DNA of 53,413 bases from Acrocarpospora catenulata (GCF_018476525.1 NZ_JAHCST010000063.1:1-53413), one strand, 5' to 3'. Shown: positions 17,656-27,713, counted from the stretch's first letter. Program-made: numbers and translations. Notes: generated by a model from the sequence alone, not told the origin.

Positions 17656-18729
17656 CTAGACGGTCAGCAGGGTGGACAGATAATTCGCCCAGTACGGTTC
17701 CGGGTCCACCGCCTTGACCCCGGCGCGCAGCCGCTGCGGGACGCCGTCCTCGTAGAACTGGCCCAGCGCCTCCGCCAGCGCGTCCACCGAGCCCGGCTCC
17801 ACCAGCAGGCCGTCCACGCCGTCGGTGACGTTGTCCGGCAGCGCCCCCACCCGGGTGGCGATCACCGGCACCCCGTGCTCGTGGCCCAGCCACACGTTCT
17901 GCGAGGCCGTCGCCGACCGGTACGGCAACACCAGCGCGTCCACCCGCCCGAACAGCTCGGGCACCTCGGCCGCGGCCACGTACCCGGGCCGCAGCTCCAC
18001 CCGGTCGGTCAGCCCCAGCTCGGCGATCAGCGCGTTGGTGGCGTCCAGCCCACCCCAGAACTCCCCCGCCACCGTCAGCGCGATCCCGGGCGTCCGGGCC
18101 AGTGCGCGCAGCAGCAGGTCCAGGCCCTTGTACGGGCGGACGATCCCGAAGAACAACAACCGGCGGAAGGGCTCCGCGGCGGCAGCCCTGGCCGTGGGGC
18201 GGGCGGGCAGGTGCGGGGCCATCGTCGCCACCTGGACCGGCCGGTCGGTGAGCTGCCTGGCCTTGCCCGCCTGCTCCTCCGAATGCGTCAGCACCCCGTC
18301 CACCCGGCGCAGCAACGCCCGCACCAGGGGCAGGTCGTAGGGCTTGGCCTCGTGAGGCAGCACGTTGTGGCAGAGCGCGACCACCCGGGCCTGCCGCCGC
18401 AGGCCGTACAGGATGGCCAGGTAGGGCGGAACCTGCACCGGGCTGAGCAGCACCGGGATCACCAGGTCGGCGGCGCGCAGCCGCCGGCCCCGCCGGAACC
18501 AGCCGTCTGGTCGCCGCCAGTCCAGGACCCGCTCCACCGCCGGGTACGGCTCGCCCTCCGGCGCGTCGATGGTCTGCTGCCCGGGATAGAGAAAGGACGG
18601 GTACTGGGCCCGCCACGACTCGATCACCACGTCGTGCCCGGCGGCGCGCAGCCGGTGCGCCAGCTCGGTGGTGTGCTGCGCCCCGCCCCCCTTGTATGGA
18701 TACGTGGGCCCGACGATGGAGATCCTCAT
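17656..18729 (-). CDS. GT4-family glycosyltransferase
   Basis: 357 residues starting MRISIVGPTYPYKGGGAQHT, the glycine-rich opening of GT-B transferases that act on lipid-linked or surface glycans. The donor domain reads LLFFGIVRPYKGLDLLL and ALVLPYRSATASQNVWLG. The start is fixed by the 4-base ATGA overlap with the stop of the GT2 gene (18726-18729), so the two are translationally coupled. The frame stays open upstream inside the GT2 gene, but that part is antisense/overlap and not coding. Confidence 0.88.
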   Translation of the reverse strand: MRISIVGPTYPYKGGGAQHTTELAHRLRAAGHDVVIESWRAQYPSFLYPGQQTIDAPEGEPYPAVERVLDWRRPDGWFRRGRRLRAADLVIPVLLSPVQVPPYLAILYGLRRQARVVALCHNVLPHEAKPYDLPLVRALLRRVDGVLTHSEEQAGKARQLTDRPVQVATMAPHLPARPTARAAAAEPFRRLLFFGIVRPYKGLDLLLRALARTPGIALTVAGEFWGGLDATNALIAELGLTDRVELRPGYVAAAEVPELFGRVDALVLPYRSATASQNVWLGHEHGVPVIATRVGALPDNVTDGVDGLLVEPGSVDALAEALGQFYEDGVPQRLRAGVKAVDPEPYWANYLSTLLTV

Positions 18730-19649
18730 TCGCCGCGCGACCTCACGATCAGGTCGGCCAGCAGCGCCACCGAGCCGATCAGCATGCCGGACAGGAAGAT
18801 CACGATGGTGTTGCTGGTCAGGTAGAACCCGTACCGCACCACGTCGTAGACGCCCTTCCCACCGCCGATGCCCACCAGCCAGATGGCGGGCGGCATGAGC
18901 ACCTTCAGCGGGTTGAAGTACATGATCATCCGGAGCACCTGGAGGATGTACCGGTAGGCGTCGGAGAAGAACCCGAACTTGGACTTGCCGGCCCGCTTGG
19001 CGTACTCGATCGGCAGGTAGTAGATGTCGTGCTGGTTGGACAGGAAGGCCAGCGTGATCGTGGTCACGCAGGAGAACCCGGGCGGCAGCAGCCGCAGGTA
19101 CGGCCTGGCCACCGACTTGCGGAACGCGCGCAGGCCCGAGTTCAGGTCGGGGATCCTCTGCCCGGCCAGCCGCTCGGCGACCTTCCTGATCACCCACTTG
19201 GCCGGCACCCGGAGCAGCTTGTGCGAGCCCTCCTCGGAGGTCCGCGCCCCCACCACCTGATCCACCGTCTGGTCCTTCTCCAGGATCTGGACCAGCTCGG
19301 GGATGCGCTCGTTCGGGTAGGTCATGTCCGCGTCGGTCCAGACCACGATCTCGCCGCGCGCCTCCTGGCTGCCGATCCGGCGGACCGTGCCGGAGCCGCC
19401 GTTGCGGTGGAAGGCCTTGATCCGCATGTGCGGGTAGCGGGGGGCGGCCTCGCGGAGCCTGGCCAGCGTGTCGTCCTTGGAGCAGTCGTCCACGGCCAGC
19501 AGTTCATAGGTGTAGCCGCTGGCGTCCATGGCCGCGCAGATGCGTTCGACCTCGTCGATGACGTGATCCTGCTCGTTGTAACAGGGCAGGACGATCGTCA
19601 CGTAGGGGCTGGCTTCCACTGCGGTTCCACTCTCCGGGGGCATGCTCAC
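18726..19649 (-). CDS. GT2 glycosyltransferase (dolichol-phosphate-mannose-synthase-like)
   Basis: 307 residues. The GT-A fold is shown by VTIVLPCYNEQDHVIDEV, ELLAVDDCSKDDTLAR, VVWTDADMTYPNERIPEL and GFSCVTTITLAFLS. Two hydrophobic segments at the C-terminus (VLMPPAIWLVGIG and TIVIFLSGMLIGSVALLADL) would anchor it. The family makes polyprenyl-phosphate-linked sugars that feed GT-C transferases, which fits the polytopic genes nearby. Its stop overlaps the start of the GT4 gene. It lies 42 bases downstream of the GT-C-like membrane gene. Confidence 0.87.
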   Translation of the reverse strand: MSMPPESGTAVEASPYVTIVLPCYNEQDHVIDEVERICAAMDASGYTYELLAVDDCSKDDTLARLREAAPRYPHMRIKAFHRNGGSGTVRRIGSQEARGEIVVWTDADMTYPNERIPELVQILEKDQTVDQVVGARTSEEGSHKLLRVPAKWVIRKVAERLAGQRIPDLNSGLRAFRKSVARPYLRLLPPGFSCVTTITLAFLSNQHDIYYLPIEYAKRAGKSKFGFFSDAYRYILQVLRMIMYFNPLKVLMPPAIWLVGIGGGKGVYDVVRYGFYLTSNTIVIFLSGMLIGSVALLADLIVRSRGE

Positions 19650-19691
19650 GTCGGACGAGGGTACTCTGCCCTGGCCTTGCCCGGTCCCACA

Positions 19692-21839
19692 TCACAGTGT
19701 GGGCAAGGACATCCAGACGTTCACGGTCAGGGTCCAGGTGCCGTCGGGGGCGCTCACCAGGGAGCGTTCGTCCTGGCGAACGCGCAGGTCGAGCACCTGA
19801 TAGGCGCCCGCGTACCGGGTGAGCTGCTCCGGTTCGGCGGCCAGCAACACCGGGACCCGCCCGGCCGAGCGGGTGGCGGCGACCAGGCGGGTCACATCGG
19901 CCTCGGCGGGCACGTCCTCGCCCGGCGCCAGGCGCAGGCGGGCGGTCGGGACGCCGCACTGGCCGCGCAGCAGCTGGGTGAAGCGGTCGCCGGTCACCCT
20001 TTCCGCGATCAGGACGGCGGCGTTGCGGGGCAGCGACTGGCAGAGCCCCGCCACGGCGTCGGCCTCGCCGCGTTCGACGGGGGTGAACGCGGTGCCGATC
20101 GAGGTGACGGCGGCCGGCACCACCACCAGGGCCATCCCGGCGGCCAGCAGCGGGCGCGAGCGGTATCCCGCCCGGCGGGCGCGGTCACGGGCCCAGCGCA
20201 GGCCCCACACGGCGAGCAGGATCAGGCCGGGGATGACCACCGGGACCAGGCGGCGGGCGGCGAACGGATGGTCGGGGGTGATGGCCGGGCGGTAGAGGGT
20301 GGTCACCGTGGTCCAGGCGATGACCGCCAGCGGCAGCACCCAGACGAAGCCCCGCCCGCGGACCATGCGCCGCACCAGCACGGCCGCGGCCAGCGTCGCC
20401 AGGACCAGCACCGGCACGCCGAGGTACCAGACCACCCAGTAGAGCGTGTCCTCGGCGTAGAGGCGGGTGCGGTCGACGGGCAGGCCGTTGGCCAGCTGCG
20501 TCGCCTCGATGAACCGCGCGGTCAGCTCGTCCTCGGGGGTGGCCGGAATCCGGCGCACGGTCTCCAGCCAAGGGCGGGCCGCGAAGAAGAACACCGCCGG
20601 CGCCACCAGCGCCGCCGCCAGGTCGGGCAGCCGCCCGCCCGCCGCCCGCCAGGGGATCCTCGGCGCCACCGCCGCCCCCGCCAGGGTCAGCGCGAGCACC
20701 ACCGCGCAGATCGCCAGCAGCGGCAGCAGCGACCCCGACAGATACTCCAGGTACGGCCGGGCCAGCACGTACCCCGCCACGAACCCGCAGGCCGCCCCGA
20801 CGCCCAGACCGACCAGCAGGGGCACCCCCAGCCGTCCATCCGGGAACAGCCGCCCCTGCGGGCGGGACCGGGAGAGCCGGTCCAGGGCGATCAGCAGCCC
20901 CGCGTACCCGAGCACCGGCAGCACGTCGCGCAGCCCGTCGATGCGGACCAGCAGCGCGGTACCGAAGGCCAGCCCCGCCAGCAGGGCGCTGCGCTGCGCG
21001 CCGACCGGCTGCTCCTCCCGGGCGGCGGGCAGGTAGCCGACCCCGGTGAGGCCCGAGCGCAGCCGGAACCGGGCGTCCAGCATCAGGGTGAGGCCGCCGA
21101 AGAGCAGGATGAGCGACGGGATCTCGCTGAACGTGGTGCGCGAGGTGTAGAGGATGGGCAGCGCGACCGCGAAGGTGAGCGCCGCCAAGGGGGCCCAGCG
21201 GGAGCCCGCCAGGCGGGCCACCGTGCCCGCGAAGGTCAGCACCGCCAGCGCGCCGAGCACGGGCGGCATCAGCAGCAGGCCGGTCACCCCGCCCAGCCAG
21301 TCCCCTACGGCGTGGATGATCGGGGTGCCCGGCATGAACTGCGGCACCACCGTGCCCCCGTCGGGGAAGAAGCCCATGCTGTCGAAGCGCAGCGCCGGGT
21401 CCGGGCCGCCGAACGCGGCGGCGTCCTCCGGGATCGGCACCCGGCCGTGCCCGGCCAGCCAGATCGCGTACTGGGCGTAGCTGGCGGGGTCGCGGCGGAC
21501 GATCAGCTGCTCGCTCCGGAAGATTCCGTTGAACACCGCCGAGGCCACGGCGACGGCCCCGATCGCCGCCACCTGCCAGGCGGTCGCGGGGACGGTCTCC
21601 GGCAGGCGGCGCAGGCCGTACCAGCAGAGCAGGGCGGCCAGCGGCACCCCCGCGAGCAGCATGGGCAGCGGATGGAACCAGCCCGCCAGGGCCAGCGGCA
21701 GGCCCGCCAGCAGCCAGCCGGTCAGCGCCAGCGCGGGCACGGCGGAGCCGACGGCGAGCACCCGGCCCGCCGACGGCCAACGCGAACGATCAATCCATGT
21801 ACGGCGAATAGGCGAGAGCTTAGTTTCCCCGGCCGACAT
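19692..21839 (-). CDS. Polytopic membrane protein, GT-C-like
   Basis: 715 residues with about 12 membrane segments and a soluble C-terminal ~150 residues. Early extracytoplasmic residues RRDPASYAQYAIWLAGHG and PQFMPGTPIIHAVGDWLGG resemble the first loop of GT-C transferases (PMT/ArnT type) that use polyprenyl-phosphate sugars. That function is inferred from topology and from the Dol-P-Man-synthase-like neighbour. ATG 21839 (MSAGETKLSP) is the first plausible start; GAGG is directly adjacent, which is a poor spacing, so the start is not certain. It is divergent from the gene at 21963. Confidence 0.7.
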   Translation of the reverse strand: MSAGETKLSPIRRTWIDRSRWPSAGRVLAVGSAVPALALTGWLLAGLPLALAGWFHPLPMLLAGVPLAALLCWYGLRRLPETVPATAWQVAAIGAVAVASAVFNGIFRSEQLIVRRDPASYAQYAIWLAGHGRVPIPEDAAAFGGPDPALRFDSMGFFPDGGTVVPQFMPGTPIIHAVGDWLGGVTGLLLMPPVLGALAVLTFAGTVARLAGSRWAPLAALTFAVALPILYTSRTTFSEIPSLILLFGGLTLMLDARFRLRSGLTGVGYLPAAREEQPVGAQRSALLAGLAFGTALLVRIDGLRDVLPVLGYAGLLIALDRLSRSRPQGRLFPDGRLGVPLLVGLGVGAACGFVAGYVLARPYLEYLSGSLLPLLAICAVVLALTLAGAAVAPRIPWRAAGGRLPDLAAALVAPAVFFFAARPWLETVRRIPATPEDELTARFIEATQLANGLPVDRTRLYAEDTLYWVVWYLGVPVLVLATLAAAVLVRRMVRGRGFVWVLPLAVIAWTTVTTLYRPAITPDHPFAARRLVPVVIPGLILLAVWGLRWARDRARRAGYRSRPLLAAGMALVVVPAAVTSIGTAFTPVERGEADAVAGLCQSLPRNAAVLIAERVTGDRFTQLLRGQCGVPTARLRLAPGEDVPAEADVTRLVAATRSAGRVPVLLAAEPEQLTRYAGAYQVLDLRVRQDERSLVSAPDGTWTLTVNVWMSLPTL

Positions 21840-21962
21840 CCTCGGCACGAACGGACGCCGCCGGTCTACCGGTAGCTTGGGCCGGGTCGGATACGGGGCA
21901 GGACCGGGTCGGATACGCGCGGGACCCAGTCGGGAGTGGGCCGGGTGCGGGCGGGAGCGGGC

Positions 21963-23381
21963 GTGGACATTCGGGTCAGGGCAGTGGCGTTCGCCGCCCG
22001 GCACCGCTGGTTCCTCGGCCTGTTCGCAGCGGGCGCGGCCCTGCGCGTGGTCGCCATGCTCGGCTACCGCCCGGCGTTGTGGTTCCCGGACTCCTACACC
22101 TATGTGGTGACCGCGATGCGGCCCCGGCCCGACCTCGTGCGCCCGGCCGGGTACTCGATGTTCCTGCGCCTGCTCGAACCCTTCCACAGCTTCGCGGCCG
22201 TGGTGTTCGTGCAGCACGTGCTCGGACTGCTGACCGCCGGCCTGGTGTACGCGGCCGTCCGGCGCTGGAAAGCCTGGGCGGGGGCCGTGGCGGCGGCCCC
22301 GGTGCTGCTGGACGCCTACCAGGTCGAGCTGGAGACCCTGCTCGTCTCCGACACCCTGTTCCTCTTCCTGGTCACCGCCGCCACCTGCCTGGCCCTGGGG
22401 CGGACCACCTGGCGGCGGGCGGTCGGCATCGGCCTGCTCCTCGGCGCGGCCACCCTCACCCGCACGATCGGCCTGCCCCTGATCCCGCTCTTCGCGGTCT
22501 TCCTGTTCCGCTACGCGCGCCCGCGGCCCGCCCTGGTCATGCTCGCCGCCGCGCTGATCCCGATCGCCGGGTACGCCGGGTGGTTCCACGCCACCTACCA
22601 CCGCGTCGGCCTGATCGGCGCGAACGGCGTCTTCCTGTACGCGCGCACGATGACCTTCGCCGACTGCGCGGTGATGCGACCCCCGGCGGACCTGGCGGTG
22701 CTCTGCGACCCCCGCCCGCCACGGGACCGCCCCCCGTCCCAGTCCTACATCTGGGACCCGGAGTCCCCGCTGGTCAGACTCCCGGGCATCACCTTCACCC
22801 GGGAGACCGACACCCTCGCCCAGCGGTTCGCGGTGCTGGCCGTCACCAGCCAGCCGGTGGACTACGCGACCTCCTTCGTGACCGAACTGGCCCGCACGTT
22901 CGCCCCCGGTCGCCCGGTTTATCCGGACCCGGAGGTCTACGCCCTCTACGAGTTCCCGGAGCGCACCCCGCCCCCGCCCGTCCGGTACGTCGCCACCGTC
23001 GGCGCCCAGTTCGCCGAGGAGTACGAACGGGGCCCGATCGCCACCGAGGTGGTCGAACCGTTCGCCGGCTGGCTGCGCGCCTACCAGAGCGTGGCCGCCC
23101 TGCCCGGACCAGCCCTGCTGATCGTCCTGCTCGTCCCGCCGGTGGCCGCGCTGCGCGGGCGGGGCCACCGCTGGGGGCTGCCGTGGGCCACCGCCTGGGC
23201 GCTGCTGGCCGTCCCCGCGGCCACCGCCGAGTTCGACTACCGGTACGTGCTGCCCGCGATCCCGCTCGCCTGCCTGGCCGCCGTACGGTCCTGCCAAGAT
23301 CGGCGTCGCGAACCTGACAAGATCGACACGACCGCCCAACAAGATCGATACAGTTCAACAGACCATGTGAACACCACGTAA
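21963..23381 (+). CDS. Polytopic membrane protein, GT-C-like
   Basis: 472 residues with roughly nine hydrophobic segments. The first loop contains LWFPDSYTYVVTAMRPRPDL and RPAGYSMFLRLLEPFH, with an acidic residue before a pair of helices, as in many GT-C-like glycosyltransferases of actinobacteria. No characterised relative is recognised. GTG 21963 follows GCGGGAGCGGGC, the best ribosome site nearby; the frame is open to 21936. The C-terminal tail is polar (QDRRREPDKID). It is divergent from the other polytopic gene and probably shares a 123-base promoter region with it. Confidence 0.68.
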   Translation: MDIRVRAVAFAARHRWFLGLFAAGAALRVVAMLGYRPALWFPDSYTYVVTAMRPRPDLVRPAGYSMFLRLLEPFHSFAAVVFVQHVLGLLTAGLVYAAVRRWKAWAGAVAAAPVLLDAYQVELETLLVSDTLFLFLVTAATCLALGRTTWRRAVGIGLLLGAATLTRTIGLPLIPLFAVFLFRYARPRPALVMLAAALIPIAGYAGWFHATYHRVGLIGANGVFLYARTMTFADCAVMRPPADLAVLCDPRPPRDRPPSQSYIWDPESPLVRLPGITFTRETDTLAQRFAVLAVTSQPVDYATSFVTELARTFAPGRPVYPDPEVYALYEFPERTPPPPVRYVATVGAQFAEEYERGPIATEVVEPFAGWLRAYQSVAALPGPALLIVLLVPPVAALRGRGHRWGLPWATAWALLAVPAATAEFDYRYVLPAIPLACLAAVRSCQDRRREPDKIDTTAQQDRYSSTDHVNTT

Positions 23382-23627
23382 AGCAGCCCTTCGTTGCATA
23401 CCGTGAAATGTCCCTGTTTGAGTATGCTTTCACCGCCGGATCACCCCTGCCGCCCCCCACTAGGACCCGGGCCAAATCACGAGATCGCCGCGCCGCGACC
23501 CGGTTCGGTGACCTACCCTCAAGAGCGCAATGAGCGAGCGAACCAGTAAACCGAGCCCCTGCCGGAGTTCCCTCCGGGGCCCCCGCCTCGCCCGTGCCCT
23601 CGGAACATCGTCCGGCGAGGAGATGGC

Positions 23628-25667
23628 ATGAGCGACCACCGGCACCGCCCCTCGCCTCATCCGGAGGACCGGCCGCAGCAGCAGGACCAGCGCGTGTGGG
23701 GGCAGTCGGAGACCGGGCCGTACGCCTACGGCCCCGCCGACCAGGCCGTCTACGGCACGCACAGCGACCCGGTCACCTACGGTCACGGTTCCCGGCGGCG
23801 GCGCGACCCGGAACCCCAGGAGCCGGAGTACCCGCAGCAGCCGCCCGGCGGATACCAGTACCAGGACCAGTACCAAGGGCAGTACCAGCAGCCCCCGCAG
23901 TTCCCGCAGGACGCCTACCAGGAGTACCGCCAGGATGCCTACCAGGAGCCGGAGCCGTCGCACGGCCGGCGACGGGCCGAGCCTGACCCGGACTTCGACG
24001 AGCACCGCTGGGGCGTGGGCGACCGCTTCGACGATGACGACGAAGAGCCCCGCCGCATGCGCTGGGGGCGCCGCAAGAAGGATCAACCGGAAGAGGAGCC
24101 GGAACCGGCCCCCTTCCACGCGGGCTCCCCGCCCCCGCCCCCGCCGCCCCCGGCCGCCAAGAAGAAGTCCGGCGGCGGAGGAGGAGGCGGCGAGAAGGGC
24201 CTCGGCGTGCTCGGCTGGACCAGCGTGGTGCTGACCTCGGTGCTGGTGCTCGGCACGCTCACCGCGTACACGCTCTACCGGCAGACCCTCGGCAACATCA
24301 AGACCGGGGCCTCCACCGACGACCTGGACAAGACCCGCCCCGAGAACCAGACCGGCGCCATCAACGTGCTGCTGGTCGGCTCCGACACCCGGCAGGGCGA
24401 GGGCAACGCCAGGTACGGCCAGAAGGCGGCCCGCGAGGACTTCACCGAGCGCACCGACACGATCATGCTGCTGCACGTGTCACCCAACCGCGACCAGGCC
24501 CGCCTGATCAGTTTCCCGCGCGACTCGATGGTGACCATCCCCGAGTGCCGCGACCTGAAGACCAAGCAGATCGTCCCGGCCCACCTCGGGCAGATCAACG
24601 CGGCGTTCACCCTCGGCGGCATGATCTGCACCCGTCGCACCATCGAGGCCCTCACCGACATCCACATCGACCACTACATCAAGGTCGACTTCAACGGCTT
24701 CAAGAACATCGTCAACGCCCTGGGCGGCATCGAGATCTGCGTCCCGAGGCCGGTGACGGACCGCCAGGCCAAACTCGAGCTTCCAGCCGGCACACAGGTG
24801 GTGAGGGGCGAGACCGCGCTGGCCTATGTCCGGTCCCGGCACGGGTTCGGCGACGGCAGCGACATCGGGCGGATCAAGCGGCAGCAGGTCTTCATCTCGC
24901 AGATCGTGAAGAAGGCCACCAGCAGTGCCATGCTCACCGACATCGGCAAGCTGACCTCCTTCGTCTCGGCGGCCACCAAGTCGGTGGAGATGGACGACCA
25001 GCTGAACACCGAGGCCCTGCTGGATGTCGCGGCCAGCGCCCGGAAGCTGACGGCCAAGGGCTTCAAGGCCACCACGGTGCCCTGGGAGCCGTACACGGCG
25101 GACAAGAACCGCGTGCAGTTCAAGCAGCCGGCCGCCAAGAACCTGTTCGACGCCATCAAGTACGACACCGAGGTCAGGGCCGAGCCGAGCGCCCCGGCGG
25201 CGAGCGCGAGCGCCAGCGCCCCGGCCGACAACACCCCCAAGCCCACCGAGGCCGCCCAGGTCCGGGTGCAGGTGATCAACGGCACCAACACCAACGGCCG
25301 GGGCAAGGAGGTGGCGGACGCGCTGGCCGCGCAGGGCTTCAAGGTGGTCGAGGTGGGCAACGCGCTCCAGGCCGACGGCAAGGACCGGCCGACCACCACG
25401 GTCAGTTACAAGGGCGCCGGCTGGGAGGGCTCCAAGCTGCTCACCGCGGTGCTCCGGCCGCAGGTGAAGGCGGACACCAACATGATCAAGCCGTCGGGGG
25501 TGGCCCCCTACACCCCGGCCACGCCGCCGCCCGGCCAGGAGAAGAAGGCCGTCGGGCCGGTGATCCAGCTGGTGATCGGGGCCGACTGGGACGGCGTCAA
25601 GATCCCCCTGGAGGCCACCGACGGCGCGACCACCGTGGACTCCGAGACCGACATCTGCACGGTCTGA
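23628..25667 (+). CDS. LCP (LytR-CpsA-Psr) family protein with LytR_C domain
   Basis: 679 residues: an N-terminal ~190-residue cytoplasmic Gln/Pro/Tyr-rich segment, a single membrane helix near 192-217, and an LCP domain from about 245 (INVLLVGSDTRQ) with the polyprenyl-pyrophosphate-binding arginine block LISFPRDSMVTIP and GGIEICVPRPV. A Ser/Ala linker precedes a LytR_C domain from about 545 (RVQVINGTNTNGRGKEVAD). LCP enzymes transfer lipid-linked glycopolymers to peptidoglycan, which fits the neighbouring glycosyltransferases. ATG 23628 has GAGGAG 5 bases upstream. A perfect terminator hairpin follows the stop. Confidence 0.93.
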   Translation: MSDHRHRPSPHPEDRPQQQDQRVWGQSETGPYAYGPADQAVYGTHSDPVTYGHGSRRRRDPEPQEPEYPQQPPGGYQYQDQYQGQYQQPPQFPQDAYQEYRQDAYQEPEPSHGRRRAEPDPDFDEHRWGVGDRFDDDDEEPRRMRWGRRKKDQPEEEPEPAPFHAGSPPPPPPPPAAKKKSGGGGGGGEKGLGVLGWTSVVLTSVLVLGTLTAYTLYRQTLGNIKTGASTDDLDKTRPENQTGAINVLLVGSDTRQGEGNARYGQKAAREDFTERTDTIMLLHVSPNRDQARLISFPRDSMVTIPECRDLKTKQIVPAHLGQINAAFTLGGMICTRRTIEALTDIHIDHYIKVDFNGFKNIVNALGGIEICVPRPVTDRQAKLELPAGTQVVRGETALAYVRSRHGFGDGSDIGRIKRQQVFISQIVKKATSSAMLTDIGKLTSFVSAATKSVEMDDQLNTEALLDVAASARKLTAKGFKATTVPWEPYTADKNRVQFKQPAAKNLFDAIKYDTEVRAEPSAPAASASASAPADNTPKPTEAAQVRVQVINGTNTNGRGKEVADALAAQGFKVVEVGNALQADGKDRPTTTVSYKGAGWEGSKLLTAVLRPQVKADTNMIKPSGVAPYTPATPPPGQEKKAVGPVIQLVIGADWDGVKIPLEATDGATTVDSETDICTV

Positions 25668-25674
25668 TCTTCCG

Positions 25675-25705
25675 GGCCGGAGCGGGCGGAAACCCCGCTC
25701 CGGCC
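25675..25705 (+). terminator. Terminator after the first LCP gene
   Basis: Perfect 12-bp stem GGCCGGAGCGGG / CCCGCTCCGGCC with a 7-base loop, 7 bases past the LCP stop. Confidence 0.75.
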
Positions 25706-25757
25706 GGATGTCTCATTGATCACTTTCCCGCCCCAAGGCGACATTCGGCGGCGAGAA

Positions 25758-25769
25758 AGGTTAGGCTAA
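25758..25769. promoter_or_regulatory. Iron-box-like sequence upstream of the acyltransferase
   Basis: AGGTTAGGCTAA matches 12 consecutive bases of the DmdR/IdeR iron-box consensus (TTAGGTTAGGCTAACCTAA). The right half then diverges (GGAGCC instead of CCTAA). It is about 140 bases before the acyltransferase start. A partial match can occur by chance. Confidence 0.3.
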
Positions 25770-25907
25770 GGAGCCTGGTGGACGCGTCCCGCTTTCCAGG
25801 TTCGCCTGATCCTCTGGGGCGCCTTCGCTAATGTCCGACTAGGGCGTGGCTTCTCATGAGCCACGACCGGCCCCCCGGTCTCCGACAGATAGCTGAGCGT
25901 TTCCCCC

Positions 25908-27653
25908 GTGAGTGAACTTCGACACCGTCCCTCGGTTCCCCCATCGCGACCCGGCGCCGACCCCGACGCCGAAGACGCGCCAACCGGGGTGATGGGACGG
26001 GTCGAGGACGATCCGACGGGTGTGATCACCCGGATCACCGACGACATGCCGGCACCGGCCATGCCCCCGCCCACCCTGCAGGGGCCCGGCGACCCGCTGC
26101 CGGTGCGGCGGCCCCGCCGCGCGGCGCCCGACCCGCCGGCCGAGGCCGCGCCGCCCTCCTTCGACTACTTCGGCGGCTCGACCAGACCTGCCCCGCAGGC
26201 CCCGCCGCCGCCGCAGCCCGCCCCGCCGCCGCAGCCGCCCCGGCAGCAGATGTACGACCCGTACACCTCCTACAGCCAGGGCACGGCCCACCCGGCGAAT
26301 CCGGCCGCCTCGCCGCACCAGTGGCCGGAGCCGACCCCGGAGCCGATCGCCGCGCCCGACGAGTGGAGCCCGTGGCGCCGCCGCAACCCGTACGACCCGC
26401 CGGCCGAACCGCTGCCCGCCCAGCCCGCGGCGTACGACCCGGGCCGCGAGCCCGTGCGCGAGCCCATCCGTGACTTCGAGCGCCCGCCCACCGAGTCGAT
26501 CCCGCTGCCGGCCTGGGCGCAGAGCACCCAGCACCAGGTGCCCACCCGGGGCAACGCCTGGCAGCAGCAGCGCGCCCAGGAGCAGGAGGAGTGGGAGGAG
26601 CCGCCCGCGCCCCCGGCCAAGCGCAAGCGCGAGCCGTACCTGGACAACGTCAAGTTCGTCCTGATCGTCACGGTGGTGGCCTCGCACGCGCTGCGGACCA
26701 CGGTGGACGCGGACGTGAACCGGGCCGCCTACATCTTCTTCTTCGGCTTCCACATGCCGCTGTTCGTGATGGTCAGCGGCTACCTGTCCAAGAACTTCTG
26801 GGACTCCCGGGGCAAGGTCAACAAGCTGGTCGACACCCTGCTGGTGCCGTACGTGGTGGTGGAGGTGGGCTACGCCCTGCTCCGGTACGCGCTGGGCCAG
26901 AAGTGGAGTCTCACCATCACCGACCCGGCCTGGCTGAACTGGTACCTGGTGGCCCTGCTGCTCTGGCGGCTCACCACCCCGGTCTGGAAACGCATGCGCT
27001 ACCCGCTGGCGGTGGCGCTGTTCGTCTACCTGTTCTCCGGGTTCTCCCAGCTGGGGCAGGACTTCAGCATGGACAGGTTCTTCGGCCTGATGCCGTTCTT
27101 CGTGCTCGGCCTGGTGCTCAAGCCCGAGCACTTCGAGCTGGTCAAGCGCACCTGGGCGAAGATCCTCGGCGCGGTGATCCTGGCCGCCTGGGCGGGCGTC
27201 GCCCTGGTCCTAGCGCCCCAGCTCAAGCTGAGCGTGTTCTACTTCCGGTTCAGCTACCACGACCTCAACCAGGTCTGGTGGTACGGCATCGGCTTCCGGC
27301 TGGCCTTCTTAGCGGGGGTGCTGGCGCTCTGCTTCGCGGTGCTGGCGCTGATCCCCAAGACCGAGACCTGGTTCTCCGACCTGGGCACCCGGACCCTCTA
27401 CTGCTACCTGCTGCACGGCATCCCCGTGCTGATCGCCCGGGAGATGGGCTGGCTGAGGCTGCCCTGGCTGGAGGGCCCGCTGGGCACGGCGGCCATCATC
27501 GCCGGCTCGCTGGTGGTCGCGATCGTCCTCAGCCTGCCGATCACCCGGTCGATTTTCCGGTGGGTCCTGGAGCCCAGGCTGAGCTGGCTGTACCGCAGAC
27601 CGGCCCCGCAGGTACCCGCCACAGACGATCAGAAGCCGGAAGTTCAGCGGTAG
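25908..27653 (+). CDS. Membrane acyltransferase (Acyl_transf_3 type) with Pro-rich N-terminus
   Basis: 581 residues. Residues 1-240 are low-complexity Pro/Ala/Arg. The acyltransferase-3 domain starts near 243 (YLDNVKFVLIVTVVASHAL), with VASHAL and the motif FHMPLFVMVSGYLSKNFW characteristic of OafA/fucose-4-O-acetylase-like proteins, and about ten membrane helices. It would acylate a surface sugar or glycan. It starts with GTG at 25908 (VSELRHRPS). A rare TTA leucine codon lies at 27309-27311 (residue 468). The gene precedes a GT4 gene and follows an LCP gene, so a role in the same surface polymer is plausible. Confidence 0.85.
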   Translation: MSELRHRPSVPPSRPGADPDAEDAPTGVMGRVEDDPTGVITRITDDMPAPAMPPPTLQGPGDPLPVRRPRRAAPDPPAEAAPPSFDYFGGSTRPAPQAPPPPQPAPPPQPPRQQMYDPYTSYSQGTAHPANPAASPHQWPEPTPEPIAAPDEWSPWRRRNPYDPPAEPLPAQPAAYDPGREPVREPIRDFERPPTESIPLPAWAQSTQHQVPTRGNAWQQQRAQEQEEWEEPPAPPAKRKREPYLDNVKFVLIVTVVASHALRTTVDADVNRAAYIFFFGFHMPLFVMVSGYLSKNFWDSRGKVNKLVDTLLVPYVVVEVGYALLRYALGQKWSLTITDPAWLNWYLVALLLWRLTTPVWKRMRYPLAVALFVYLFSGFSQLGQDFSMDRFFGLMPFFVLGLVLKPEHFELVKRTWAKILGAVILAAWAGVALVLAPQLKLSVFYFRFSYHDLNQVWWYGIGFRLAFLAGVLALCFAVLALIPKTETWFSDLGTRTLYCYLLHGIPVLIAREMGWLRLPWLEGPLGTAAIIAGSLVVAIVLSLPITRSIFRWVLEPRLSWLYRRPAPQVPATDDQKPEVQR

Positions 27654-27713
27654 TTCGATCCGGATTAACGCAACTCATGCGGATACGTCGGACCCGCCGG
27701 TCAGCCTCGCTCT

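Noticed and set aside
18696-21875. Open frame of about 1050 codons on the plus strand
   Set aside because: Antisense shadow of two envelope genes, rich in His, Gln, Arg and Gly with no motif.
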